A stretch of DNA of 64,000 nt from an uncultured beta proteobacterium (GTDB taxonomy: Bacteria; Pseudomonadota; Gammaproteobacteria; Burkholderiales; Burkholderiaceae_C): assembly GCA_903897925.1 (NCBI GenBank), contig CAIUDG010000106.1:1-64000 (forward strand), written 5' to 3'. Each line of letters starts with the position of its first letter. The first letter of the stretch is position 1. Below the pieces are notes generated by a model that had not been told where the DNA came from, did not search any database, and worked only from the letters and a program-made list of their open reading frames with translations. The position numbers and the translations under genes were made by a program. Below, in pieces: positions 33,007 through 43,300 of this stretch.

Positions 33007-33567
33007 TTATTTCCAGCGTATCGGTTCGATGTCGACACTGTGCGCGGCATCGCCCAAGGTCAGCGTGCCTTCCTGCAGCGTGGCTTGCAGTTGCATGCTG
33101 CGCTGGGCCAGTGGTATCAATGCCTGGCTGGCGGCCGTGGGAATGCGGTAGACGCTGAGGTTTTGCGGCCGGCTGAGTTTGCTTTCCATGCCCTTCCACC
33201 ACACTTCGGCGGCGTGGTTGAAGCAGTACAGCACCACCGCGTCGGCGCGCGCGCAGGCCTTGAGCAGCGGCTTGTCTTCCGGCTGCCCAACCTCAATCCA
33301 CAAGCGGGTGCGGCCGGTGAAGTCACGCAACCAGGCATCCGGTTCTTCGGGGTCGGACAGGCCGGCGCCAAAGCTCAGGGTGCCGTCGCCATTGCAGACG
33401 CTTTGCAGTTGGTGCGCCTGCAGCGCCAGTGCCACCAGACGAACCATCATGCGTTCGTCGGTTTCACTGGGGTGGCGCGCCAGGGTCAGCGCGTGGTCGG
33501 CGTAGTAGCTGTGCTCAATGTCTGCAATTTGCAGATTCGCCTTGAAGATGGTTGCTTTCAGTGCCAT
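33007..33567 (-). CDS. yaeQ: YaeQ family protein
   Basis: 186 residues matching YaeQ along its length: MALKATIFKANLQIADIEH at the start, HPSETDERMMVRLVALAL, LWIEVGQPEDKPLLKACARA, and a YRIP segment near the end. The family has a PD-(D/E)XK nuclease-like fold but no established biochemical role; in enterobacteria it was studied as a suppressor of transcription-elongation defects. It lies 21 bp downstream of purB on the same strand and may be co-transcribed. Confidence 0.93.
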   Translation of the reverse strand: MALKATIFKANLQIADIEHSYYADHALTLARHPSETDERMMVRLVALALQAHQLQSVCNGDGTLSFGAGLSDPEEPDAWLRDFTGRTRLWIEVGQPEDKPLLKACARADAVVLYCFNHAAEVWWKGMESKLSRPQNLSVYRIPTAASQALIPLAQRSMQLQATLQEGTLTLGDAAHSVDIEPIRWK

Positions 33568-33588
33568 TCGGAACCCGGCGCAGCGCGC

Positions 33589-34968
33589 TCAGACGCGGCG
33601 TGCGAGTTCGCTCGCCTTGCCGGTGTAGCTGCCTGGCGACATGGCCAGCAAACGCTGTTTTTCTTCGGCGGGCAGGTCCAGGCCGTTGATAAAGCCTTGC
33701 ATCAGTTCTTTGGTCATGGCTTCGCCGCGGGTGAACTTCTTGAGCTGTTCATAGGGTTGTGGCAAACCAAAGCGACGCATCACGGTTTGAATGGGCTCGG
33801 CCAGCACTTCCCAGGAAGCGTCCAGGTCGGCGGCGATGGCGGTATGGTTGATTTCGAGCTTGTTCAGTCCTGTCATCAGCGACTGGTAGGCCAGTACCGC
33901 ATAGCCCAGGGCAACGCCGATATTGCGCAGCACGGTGGAGTCGGTCAGGTCGCGTTGCCAGCGCGAGACCGGCAGTTTTTCGGCCATGTGGCGCAGCAGC
34001 GCGTTGGACAGGCCCAGATTGCCTTCGGCATTTTCAAAGTCGATCGGGTTGACCTTGTGCGGCATGGTGGAGGAGCCAACTTCGCCATCGCGCAAACGTT
34101 GTTTGAAATAGCCCAGCGAGACATAACCCCAGATGTCGCGCGACAGGTCGACCAAAATGGTGTTGGCGCGGGCCACGGCGTCAAACAGTTCGGCAATGTA
34201 GTCGTGCGGCTCGATCTGGATGCTGTAGGGCTGGAAATTCAGGCCCAGGCCGAGTGGTTCCGGCGTTTCCACCACCTTGCGACTGAATTCTTCCCAGTCA
34301 AAATCCGGCCAGGCCGACAGGTGGGCGTTGTAGTTGCCGACCGCGCCGTTCATCTTGGCCAGAATTTTCACGCTGGCAATGCGTTCGCAGGCGGTTTGCA
34401 GGCGTACCACGACGTTGGCGATTTCCTTGCCGACGGTGGTCGGGCTGGCGGTCTGGCCATGGGTGCGGCTGAGCATCGGAACGTCGGCATAGGCATGTGC
34501 CATGTCGCGCAATTTGAGGACCAGCTTGTCCAGTTGTGGCAAGACTACAACATCGCGCGCTGAACGCAGTTGCAGTGCGTGGCTGGTGTTATTGATGTCT
34601 TCGCTGGTGCAGGCGAAGTGCACAAATTCGGCGGCGCTTTGCAGTTCGGGGCGGGCTTCAAATTTGGATTTAAGCCAGTATTCGACCGCCTTGACGTCAT
34701 GGTTGGTGGTCTTTTCGATGGCCTTGATGGCCTCGCCATCGGCGACCGAAAAGTTCTTTGCCAGACCCAGCAAATAGGTGCGCGCACCAGGCGTCAGGGG
34801 TTTGAATTCGGCGAAGCCGGCATCGCTCAGGGCAATGAACCAGGCGACTTCGACTTGCACGCGTCGGTGCATATAGCCCAGCTCGCTGGTGAGTGGGCGC
34901 AGGGTTGCGAGTTTGGCGGCATAGCGGCCATCCAAAGGCGAGAGGGCGGAAATGGCTGAAAAGGTCAT
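33589..34968 (-). CDS. purB: Adenylosuccinate lyase
   Basis: Acts twice in purine synthesis, splitting SAICAR and adenylosuccinate to release fumarate. 459 residues from ATG 34968 (MTFSAISALSPLDGRYA); the open frame continues far upstream antisense to the GST gene, but that part is not homologous and is not coding. Motifs: catalytic region SRTHGQTASPTT and the fumarase/aspartase signature SSTMPHKVNPIDFENAE. Length is typical (about 456). Divergent from the GST gene and followed by yaeQ. Confidence 0.97.
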   Translation of the reverse strand: MTFSAISALSPLDGRYAAKLATLRPLTSELGYMHRRVQVEVAWFIALSDAGFAEFKPLTPGARTYLLGLAKNFSVADGEAIKAIEKTTNHDVKAVEYWLKSKFEARPELQSAAEFVHFACTSEDINNTSHALQLRSARDVVVLPQLDKLVLKLRDMAHAYADVPMLSRTHGQTASPTTVGKEIANVVVRLQTACERIASVKILAKMNGAVGNYNAHLSAWPDFDWEEFSRKVVETPEPLGLGLNFQPYSIQIEPHDYIAELFDAVARANTILVDLSRDIWGYVSLGYFKQRLRDGEVGSSTMPHKVNPIDFENAEGNLGLSNALLRHMAEKLPVSRWQRDLTDSTVLRNIGVALGYAVLAYQSLMTGLNKLEINHTAIAADLDASWEVLAEPIQTVMRRFGLPQPYEQLKKFTRGEAMTKELMQGFINGLDLPAEEKQRLLAMSPGSYTGKASELARRV

Positions 34969-35064
34969 CCCCGGATTGTAGGTTGAGTGGCGCAAGTGCT
35001 TCCTTTGCAGCGGCGTGCGGGGTGTATGGATAGAATCGACGCCAGGCATCATTACGAAGAACCC

Positions 35065-35679
35065 ATGAAACTTATCGGATCCACCTCCAGTCCCTACGTG
35101 CGCAAAGTGCGCGTGGTCATGGCGGAAAAGAAACTGGACTACGCCTTTGTCACGGAAGATGTCTGGGGCGCACAAACCACGATCTCCAGTTCCAATCCGC
35201 TGGGCAAGGTGCCATGCCTGATCATGGAAGGCGCTGAGGCGCTGTTTGATTCCCGCGTCATTGTTGAATACCTGGATACTTTGTCGCCGGTGGGTAAGCT
35301 GATCCCGGTGGTTGGCCGTGAGCGCGCCGAGATCAAGACCTGGGAGGCCCTGGCCGATGGCGTGCTGGACGCTGCGGTGCTGGCACGCCTGGAAGCCACC
35401 TGGACCGGTCGCACCAAGGCGCAGCGCAGCCAGGCCTGGATTGATCGCCAGATGGAAAAAGTGCAGGGCGCACTGCGGGCCATGGGCCACGGCCTGGGCG
35501 AAAAGCCGTTTTGTGCCGGCATCCACCTCAGTCTGGCGGATATTGCCGTGGGTTGTGCCCTGGGCTATCTGGACTTCCGGTTTCCGCAGCTGAACTGGCG
35601 CAGCGAGTATCCCAATCTGGTCAAGTTGCACGACAAGCTGTCGCAGCGGCCCAGCTTTGCCGACACGGTGCCGTTCTAA
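35065..35679 (+). CDS. Glutathione S-transferase (YibF-like)
   Basis: 204 residues. The thioredoxin-fold N-terminal domain begins KLIGSTSSPYVRKVRVVMAEK, with the likely catalytic Ser, and has NPLGKVPCL (cis-Pro loop) and the glutathione-binding FDSRVIVEYLD. A helical C-terminal domain follows. Start at ATG 35065 gives the family N-terminus behind a GAAG site. Cytosolic, role in detoxification or thiol chemistry; substrate unknown. Confidence 0.92.
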   Translation: MKLIGSTSSPYVRKVRVVMAEKKLDYAFVTEDVWGAQTTISSSNPLGKVPCLIMEGAEALFDSRVIVEYLDTLSPVGKLIPVVGRERAEIKTWEALADGVLDAAVLARLEATWTGRTKAQRSQAWIDRQMEKVQGALRAMGHGLGEKPFCAGIHLSLADIAVGCALGYLDFRFPQLNWRSEYPNLVKLHDKLSQRPSFADTVPF

Positions 35680-35728
35680 GCGCTCAAAGGGCCGGTCTGC
35701 GGCGCGCCTGGCAGTGGTCTAGGGGCGG

Positions 35729-36958
35729 CTACCAGGGGCGGTCGGACGGCGTTGATTGGGTTAGCGCAAGCATGCGCTCCAGGTGGATTTTTACTTTCAT
35801 TTCCCGGTGTGGCACGCTGGCGACGACCCGGTATTCTTTCTGGGCAGTGTCGCGCATGGCCGGCTCCACGGTTGGCACGCCGCTGCGGTTGATGACGACG
35901 GCCACGCGTGGCGTGCTGGTGTTGTTGCCGCGCCGCACCACGATGCCGATTTCATTGGTGGCAAGTTTGACGAAGCTGCCCGGCGGATAGATACCGACGG
36001 CTTTGATCAGAGCGGCGCCGGCTTCATCGACCTGCTTGTTTTCGTCGAAGTAACAGGCTTGCATGGCCGCGGCGGGCGAAAACGGCGGGCGCACTACGCG
36101 TGGCGACAGGCGCGCGGCAAACATGTCGGCGCGCTCAATCAGGCGGGCCATGCGCAGCGCCGGTCGGTGCGCTGCCAGCGGGCCGGGGACCGAGGTGTGG
36201 TGCTCGCGCACGGCTTCAAGCCAGAGTTCATCCTCGACGCCGAGCGCGCGCAAACGATCTTCCGATCTTTGGGCGTGGTTGGCGATCAGGCTGCGCTGGT
36301 CTTCGTCGGGCCCCTGGAGTTGGGCTGCCAGGCGGTCTTGCAATTCGGTCATTGCCACGTTCATGGTCAGGGCCGCCTTGCGCAGCAGCGCTTCCGTGGG
36401 CTCAGGCCAGTTCAGCACATCGTGCGAGGCCATGCCGCACATCACGCTGACCAGCATGCTGTGGGTGGCGCTGTACATCTTGGTTTCAGAGGCAGACAGG
36501 TAGATCAGGGCAAACAGGGTGCCGTCCGGGTTGCGCAGCAGCGCCTGGCCCAGGGTCTGGTGGATTTGCTGGAGCCGCTCCAGAAAGGTGCTGGCCTGGG
36601 TGTCACGCAGCAGGTGGTGCGCCTGCACCTGCATGTCGAGCCAGTCGATGGTTTCGGATTCCACCGCAACCACTTTGCGGGCGACCAGATCGGTGAGGCG
36701 CGAGCCGGCGATCACGCCAATCGATTTTTCTTCGCGCATCAGCGTCTGCAGCTGATCGACATAGGCCCGGTGCAGCGCTTCGCCATCCACGCCATCAATG
36801 TACAGGCCGCCACCGCGCTGGGCAATCTGCAGCAGATGCTCAAGCGACGGTATGACAAACGATTTGCGCGCCAGCAAGACGCCGTCCTTGTCCACCAGGT
36901 GGAAAGGCAGGGGCTGTCCTATACGGATGGCGTCAACAGTAACCGGTATCAAGTTCAT
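35729..36958 (-). CDS. Degenerate HD-GYP domain protein
   Basis: 409 residues from ATG 36958. The N-terminal part (about 1-120) resembles the module found before HD-GYP phosphodiesterase domains. The following domain (about 150-370) keeps the HD-GYP frame: SATHSMLVSVMCG, VREHHTSVPG, ADMFAARLSPR and IYPPGSFVKLATNEIGIV. However, the metal-binding HD pair is replaced (LTMNVAM where LLHDIGK is expected) and the GYP triplet is missing. It is therefore unlikely to hydrolyse cyclic-di-GMP and could instead be a sensor or adaptor. Divergent from the heptose adenylyltransferase gene. Confidence 0.82.
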   Translation of the reverse strand: MNLIPVTVDAIRIGQPLPFHLVDKDGVLLARKSFVIPSLEHLLQIAQRGGGLYIDGVDGEALHRAYVDQLQTLMREEKSIGVIAGSRLTDLVARKVVAVESETIDWLDMQVQAHHLLRDTQASTFLERLQQIHQTLGQALLRNPDGTLFALIYLSASETKMYSATHSMLVSVMCGMASHDVLNWPEPTEALLRKAALTMNVAMTELQDRLAAQLQGPDEDQRSLIANHAQRSEDRLRALGVEDELWLEAVREHHTSVPGPLAAHRPALRMARLIERADMFAARLSPRVVRPPFSPAAAMQACYFDENKQVDEAGAALIKAVGIYPPGSFVKLATNEIGIVVRRGNNTSTPRVAVVINRSGVPTVEPAMRDTAQKEYRVVASVPHREMKVKIHLERMLALTQSTPSDRPW

Positions 36959-37046
36959 GGGTCCGCCGATTATGCCCGGCGGCGGCATCCCAAAGGGAGC
37001 GAAAAGCGGGCTATCTCCGGGCTACAAGCCCTGCTAGCATCGGTCC

Positions 37047-37541
37047 ATGAATGAATCTATCCAGCCCCCGGCGTTTTTGCAAAAAATAGCGCCCCGTGAG
37101 GCCCTGGCCACGCTGCTGCAGGACTTGCCGCGTCCATGGGTATTTACCAATGGTGTATTTGACGTGCTGCACCGCGGCCACGTGATGTATCTGGCGCAGG
37201 CCCGCGCCCTGGGTGCCAGCCTGATCGTGGCGCTAAATACCGATGCTTCGGTAAAGCGTTTGGGCAAGGGCGACGACCGGCCGCTGAACCAGGAGCAGGA
37301 CCGCGCCATCGTGATGGCGGCGCAGGAAGCGGTCAGCTGCGTAACCTGGTTTGACGAAGACACACCGCAGGAAATCATTGCGCAGATTCGCCCCGACATT
37401 CTGGTCAAGGGTGGCGATTACGACATGGCCAAGCTGCCGGAAACGGCGCTGGTGCAAAGCTGGGGCGGGCGGGCACTGGCGCTGCCGTTTGTGCAGGGCT
37501 ATTCGACCACCAGGCTGGTGCAGAAGATCCGCGCCTCCTGA
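37047..37541 (+). CDS. rfaE2: D-glycero-beta-D-manno-heptose 1-phosphate adenylyltransferase
   Basis: Makes ADP-heptose for the LPS inner core. 164 residues, nucleotidyltransferase fold with TNGVFDVLHRGHVMYL (HxGH, His42 and His45), RLGKGDDRPLNQEQDRA, DEDTPQEIIAQIRPDILVKGGDY and the C-terminal STTRLVQKI. This is the stand-alone RfaE2/HldC form rather than the C-terminal half of HldE. Convergent with glnE, which ends 41 bp downstream. Confidence 0.95.
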   Translation: MNESIQPPAFLQKIAPREALATLLQDLPRPWVFTNGVFDVLHRGHVMYLAQARALGASLIVALNTDASVKRLGKGDDRPLNQEQDRAIVMAAQEAVSCVTWFDEDTPQEIIAQIRPDILVKGGDYDMAKLPETALVQSWGGRALALPFVQGYSTTRLVQKIRAS

Positions 37542-37582
37542 GTCGCTTGCGGACGCGCCGCTTGGTCGGGTCGCGGGCGGTG

Positions 37583-40324
37583 TCAGTCGGCGCCGAACAG
37601 GAATCGCCACAGCGCAGCGCCGGCGGCCTGTTCGCTGGTGATGCTTTCCCGGGCGACCTGGGTTGGCGCCTCATTCAGGCGTGCGCGGTGCTGGATCTGG
37701 CGCAGGCTGCGGTAGGCCTGTGCCGCGTCGGCACCGATCTGACCGGGCAGCAGGCCGCAGTCCTGGGCCCGCTGTAGCAGAGCGATGTTGCCGACGTTAG
37801 CGCGCAGTTCCGGATGGCTGGCACCCTGTGAGAGCACCAGGAACTGCACTGCAAATTCGATGTCCACCATGCCGCCGGCGCTGTATTTCACGTCAAAACC
37901 GCTGCCCCTGACCGGGTGCGCATGGCCGACCTTGGCACGCATGTCGGCAATTTCCTGGCGCAGGGCGGGGGTGTCGCGGTGGCTGCAGATGACCGCTTCG
38001 CGCACCGTGTCAAAGCGCTGTTCCAGGTCACTGTCGCCAAGCACCCAGCGGGCGCGTGTCATGGCCTGGTGTTCCCAGGTCCAGGCGGTGTTGCTGCCGC
38101 GTTGCTGCTGGTAGTTGGCGTAGGCCGAAAAGCTGGTGATCAGCAAGCCGGAGTTGCCATTGGGCCGCAGCGCGGTGTCAATTTCATAGAGGTCGCCATC
38201 GCCGGTTTTTACGGTCAGCCAGTTGATCAGTTTGCGCACCAGCGCGCCATAAACCTCAAAGGCGCGTTCGTCCGCGTCGTCGTAGACAAACACCAGATCG
38301 AGGTCACTGCCGTAGCCGAGTTCCAGGCCGCCGAGTTTGCCGTAGGCAATGATGCCCATGCGGTGCGCGGCGCAGTGGCGGTTTTTCAGCCGGTCCCAGC
38401 ACCAGCGCGTGGTGGTGCTCAGCACGCTGCGCGCCAGGGCGCTAAGGTCGTCCGCCACTTGCTCCACTTGCAGGCAACCTTCGACATCGCGCGCCAGGGT
38501 GCGGAACACCTCGGCATGGTGGGCGCGGCGCAGCAGGTTGAGCAGGGTTTCGTCGTCGTCTTCGCCACTTTTTTGCAGGCTCAGGCGGCGCAATTCCAGC
38601 TCGGCTTCAAATTCGCTGGCGTTGAAGCGTTCGTCCAGCATGCTGTGGCCGGCCAGTTCGTCGATCACGCCCGGGTGCTTGAGCAGGTAGCGCGCGGGCC
38701 ATTTGGCGGCGCCGAGCAAGCGCAGCAGGCGCTGGTGGACGTTGGGGCGTTCAAGCAGCAGCGACAGATAACTTTCCCGGCGCAGCAGGGGTTCGATCCA
38801 GTCGGCCAGGCGCACGGCGGCTTCCTCGCTGACGCTGCCCTGCGAGATCCATTGCGCGGTGCGCATGATCAGCCGGCCGAGCCGGCCGCGCGACTGTTCG
38901 CGCAGTGCCAGCACCCGCGGATGCTGCTGCCATTCCAGCAAGCGTTGTCGGAATTGGCCCTGGGTGGCGGCAAGCATGACTTCGAAGTCGCCGCTGTCGC
39001 CACCGGCGCTGCGGCTTTTGCAGCCCTTGCATTCGGCCTGGGCACCGCCCAGCAAAGCGTCAAATTCTTGTGCCACCAGCTCGCGCTGCTGGTCCAGTTC
39101 GGACAGGAAAGCGCTGGTGTCGGAAAAGCCCATGGTCTGGGCAATCCAGAGCAGGTCGGCATCGGCAGTGGGCAGGGTGTGGGTTTGCTGGTCGTCCAGG
39201 TACTGGATGCGGTGCTCGACCTGGCGCAGGAACTGGTAGGCATGGATCAGTGCCTGTGCGGTGGCCAATGGCATCAGGTTGGCCTGGGCCACCCGCTTCA
39301 AGGCATTGACAGTCGGCCGGGTGCGCAGTTCCGGGAACTGCCCGCCGCGCACCACCTGCAGCAATTGCACCGTGAATTCGATTTCGCGGATGCCGCCGCG
39401 CGAGAGCTTGACGTCGTGGCTGCGCTCGGGATGGCCGGCGCTGCGTTTGGCCGCATGCTCGCGGATCTGGCGGTGCAGCACGCGCAGGGCGTCAAACACG
39501 TTGTAGTCCAGGTAGCGGCGAAACACGAAGGGGATGACGATGCCACGCAAAGCCTGGGCGCAGGGTGAGCCGATGGCGGCAGCGGGCGCAATGACGCGGC
39601 TTTTCAGCCAGGCGAAGCGCTCCCATTCGCGTCCCTGCACTTGAAAGTATTCGTCCAGCGCCGCCAGCGACACCGCTGGGGGACCCGAATTGCCGTTCGG
39701 GCGCAGTGCCAGATCAACCCGGAATACAAAGCCGTGGTCGGTGGTTTCTCCGACCAGCGCATAGATGGCGCGCACCTGTTTGGCAAAAAATTCCTGGTTG
39801 GATATCTTGCCGCGCCCGTTGCTATCGCCTAGGGTTTCACCGTCGTGGTCATACAGGTAGATCAGGTCGATATCGCTGGAGACGTTGAGTTCGCGTGCGC
39901 CGAGCTTGCCCATGCCGATGATGCAAAGTTGCGCGCGCAGGCCCTCGGCGCTGCAAGCCGGCCCGTGCACCTGCTCCAGCGTGCGCTGGCTTTCGGCAAA
40001 GGCCAGTTCCAGCGCCAGTTCTGCCAGCTCGGTCATGGCGCCAGTGACGGCCTCCAGCGTAGCGGCGCCGTCGCAGTCTTGTTCGGACAGGCGTTCCAGC
40101 ACCAGCTGGCGCAAGGTGCGCAGCGCGCTGGCCAAGTCCTGCCCTTGCGCCAGCAGGGTCTGCACCAGCGCCTGCATGCTGTGGCGCTGGGGCAGGCCCG
40201 CGGCCAGCAAGGGCAGCGTGGCGGCGTAGCGGCGGCGTACGCGTTGACCAAAGCGCGGGTAGGCCGAGCGCAGGGGCTTAGGGTTTACGCTGTCTAAGGC
40301 GTTGCGGGTCATAATTCCAGCCAT
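37583..40324 (-). CDS. glnE: Bifunctional glutamine synthetase adenylyltransferase/deadenylylase
   Basis: 913 residues. It adenylylates and deadenylylates glutamine synthetase to match nitrogen status. Two nucleotidyltransferase domains are visible: the first with IGMGKLGARELNVSSDIDLI (near residue 136) and the second with IAYGKLGGLELGYGSDLDLV in the C-terminal half. Each is followed by an all-helical GlnD-type PII-interacting region. Length fits the family (about 900-950). Start ATG 40324, with an in-frame ATG four codons inside. Divergent from yhdP with only 15 bp between the two start codons. Confidence 0.96.
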   Translation of the reverse strand: MAGIMTRNALDSVNPKPLRSAYPRFGQRVRRRYAATLPLLAAGLPQRHSMQALVQTLLAQGQDLASALRTLRQLVLERLSEQDCDGAATLEAVTGAMTELAELALELAFAESQRTLEQVHGPACSAEGLRAQLCIIGMGKLGARELNVSSDIDLIYLYDHDGETLGDSNGRGKISNQEFFAKQVRAIYALVGETTDHGFVFRVDLALRPNGNSGPPAVSLAALDEYFQVQGREWERFAWLKSRVIAPAAAIGSPCAQALRGIVIPFVFRRYLDYNVFDALRVLHRQIREHAAKRSAGHPERSHDVKLSRGGIREIEFTVQLLQVVRGGQFPELRTRPTVNALKRVAQANLMPLATAQALIHAYQFLRQVEHRIQYLDDQQTHTLPTADADLLWIAQTMGFSDTSAFLSELDQQRELVAQEFDALLGGAQAECKGCKSRSAGGDSGDFEVMLAATQGQFRQRLLEWQQHPRVLALREQSRGRLGRLIMRTAQWISQGSVSEEAAVRLADWIEPLLRRESYLSLLLERPNVHQRLLRLLGAAKWPARYLLKHPGVIDELAGHSMLDERFNASEFEAELELRRLSLQKSGEDDDETLLNLLRRAHHAEVFRTLARDVEGCLQVEQVADDLSALARSVLSTTTRWCWDRLKNRHCAAHRMGIIAYGKLGGLELGYGSDLDLVFVYDDADERAFEVYGALVRKLINWLTVKTGDGDLYEIDTALRPNGNSGLLITSFSAYANYQQQRGSNTAWTWEHQAMTRARWVLGDSDLEQRFDTVREAVICSHRDTPALRQEIADMRAKVGHAHPVRGSGFDVKYSAGGMVDIEFAVQFLVLSQGASHPELRANVGNIALLQRAQDCGLLPGQIGADAAQAYRSLRQIQHRARLNEAPTQVARESITSEQAAGAALWRFLFGAD

Positions 40325-40339
40325 TGTGTTGACTGCCCG

Positions 40340-43300
40340 ATGACGACTGTAATTTCCATTCCTTCCCGACGCCTCAAGATATTCGCGGCAGTGGCGCGTT
40401 GGGCGCTAGGGGGGCTGGCATTTGCTTGGATCACGCTGGGCCTAGTCTGGGGTGGCTTGCATTTTGTGATTGTGCCGCGAATCGGCGAACTGCGCCCGTG
40501 GCTGGAGCAGCAGGCTTCACAGCGGCTGGGTAGTACGGTGCGCATCGGCTCCATCACGGCCAAATCGAACGGGCTGATTCCGTCGGTCGAGCTGCAGGAC
40601 GTGCAGATACTTGACCACCAGGGGCGCGAGGCCTTGCATTTGCCCGCAGTGCTGGCGGCGCTTTCGCCGCGCTCGGCCATGGGCGGCGGATTTGAGCAGC
40701 TGTACATCGAACGCCCGGCGCTGGACGTTCGACGTTCCAGCGACGGACGCATCTCGATCGCCGGCCTTCCTCTGTCCGCCGCCAGCAGCGACAGCAGCGT
40801 GGCGCTGGACTGGCTGTTTGCCCAGACCGAGCTGGCGGTACGCCACGGCAGCCTGCGTTGGACTGACGAAATGCGCGGCGCGGCGCCGCTCGAATTGCAG
40901 GACGTTGACATCGTGCTGCGCAACCGGGGCCGCGCGCACAGCGTGCGCATCGATGCCAATCCGCCGACCGGCTGGGGAGCACGGCTGACGCTGATGGGAA
41001 AATTTCAGCAGCAGTTGTTCAGCACCCACCGGGGCGACTGGAAAAACTGGAGTGGCCAGTTGTTCGCCGAAGCCGAACAGGTGGATCTGGCGCAGTTGCG
41101 CAATTACCTTGATCTCGGCGTGGACTTGCGCCAGGGCGCCGGGGCCGCGCGTGCCTGGGTAGAGGTCGATCACCAGAAGGTAACCGCAGCGACTGCCGAC
41201 CTTGCCTTGCAGCAAGTGGTGTTACAGGCAGCGCCGCGCCTCGATGTGTTGAATCTGGACCGGGTCTCGGGGCGCCTGGCAGTAAAGATGCTGCCGGACG
41301 GCTACGAGTATTCGACCCAATCGCTGGCGTTTGATACCCATGAAGGCCAGCATTGGCCGGGTGGCAATTTGCTGCTGAGTTTGCACCATGGCAGCAGTGC
41401 GGCGGAGCAGCAGGGCACCCTGACGGCCGACCGGCTGGATCTGGCGGCCATGAGCACCATCGCCAATCGCCTGCCGCTGGACGAGAGTGTGCGTGCCCGC
41501 TTGCTCAGTTTGGCGCCGCAGGGCTTGGTGGAAACGCTGCAGTACCACTGGCAGGGCGCGTTGGAGAAACCGCTCAGTTTCAGTGCCAGCGGCCAGGTGA
41601 CCCAGCTCGGGCTGAAGGCCCAGCCGGACGAGCGCAGCGGTGTGCCCGGCGTGCCTGGTGTGCGCGGTGCCAATCTGAAGTTTGATTTCAATCAGAAGCA
41701 GGGCCATATCAGCCTGGCGCTCAAGGGCGGGGCGCTTGATTTTCCGGGCATTTTTGAGAAAACCGAAGTGGCACTGGATCAGTTGTCGGGCGAACTGAAC
41801 TGGAAGCTCGATGGCACCCGTATCAGCGTGGATTTGAGCCAGTTGCATTTCCAGAATACCGATGCCCAGGGCGACGCCCATATCAAGTGGCAGACCGCCG
41901 AAGTGCCGCGTGGCGGTCCGGCGGCGCTGCGTTTCCCCGGGGTGCTGGACTTGCAGGGCAGTCTGAGCCGGGGCGACGTTGCCGCAATACCGCGCTATTT
42001 GCCGCAGGCGATGAACCGCGAGGCGCGCGAATACCTGCAATATGCATTGCTTGGCGGGGCCGCCAGCAATGTGCACTTCAAGGTGCGCGGGGACCTGGCC
42101 AGGTTCCCTTTTGCCGATGCCAAAGCCGGTGACTTCCGTATATCGGCGCGGGTGCAGAACGGCAGCTACGCCTACGCTCCGGCCTGGGTCATGCCCAAGG
42201 ACAGCCCGCAGTGGCCGGTGTTGACGCAGATTGCTGGCGACTTTCTGATGGACCACGACAACCTGCAGTTTTCCGGCGCGCGCGGACTGGCGGCGCAGGG
42301 CACGACTTTGTCATTTGCCCGTACCGATGTGGTGGTCAGCAAGCTCTATACCGATCCGGTGGTCAATGTGGGCGCTGAAGTGCGCGGTCCGCTGGCGGAG
42401 GCGCTGGCCCTGGTGAATGCCAGTCCGGTGGGCGCCTGGACCGGCAAAGCGCTGGCGCACGCGACGGGTACCGGGGTTGCCGATTACCGTTTTAAACTGG
42501 TTTTGCCGTTGGACCGGATGGACAAGTCGACGGTGCAGGGCAGTGTCACGCTTGCCGGCAATGATTTCCAGTTTGCGCCGGGCGTTCCGCGTCTGGCGCG
42601 GGCGCGTGGCGTATTGGCATTCAGTGAAAGTGGCATCACGGTGCCGGGAATTCAGGCGCGGGCCCTGGGCGGCGAGGTGCGGGTGGATGGCGGTTTGAGT
42701 GTGCTCGGTGGCGGCACAACGGTGCTGTCGCATAACACGCCGACGGCTTTGCGGATGCAGGGCGTGGTCACGGCGGAAGGCCTGCGCCAGACCCCGGAAT
42801 TCGGTGTCCTGGCGCATCTTGCGCCTTACCTGAGCGGTAGCGCCCCTTATGTGGCGACGGTCAGTCTGCGCGGCGGATTTCCGGAGTTGCAGGTCAGCAG
42901 CCCCTTGACGGGTATGGCACTGGCGCTGCCGGAGCCGTTCGCCAAACCGGCGGACAGTGCTTTGCTGCTGCACCTGGAAAATACCGCCGTGCGCGCGTCA
43001 CAGGTGCCGGGTGCGCGCCTGCAGGACCAGTGGAAGCTGGAGCTGGGCCAGCGCGCCAGCGTGGCGTATCTGCGCGATGTCAGCGGCGCCGAGGCCCGGG
43101 TGCTGCGCGGTGCCATCGCGATTGGCTTGGCCGGTGACGAAAGTGCGCCCCTGCCCGCCGAAGGCGTGGTCGCCAACGTGCATGCCGAGCAGATTGACGT
43201 GGACGCCTGGGGCGCAGTGGCGGCGCATCTGACGGGCGGCACGGCGGGTGTGGTGCCGGGCACGCTGAGCCCGGCCCTGATGTCATATATGCCGACCAGC

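Noticed and set aside
33040-34563. 507-codon open frame antisense to yaeQ and purB
   Set aside because: It crosses two conserved genes on the other strand and shows no domain.
34969-35631. N-terminal extension of the purB frame
   Set aside because: It is antisense to the glutathione S-transferase gene and not homologous to adenylosuccinate lyase, whose family start is at 34968.
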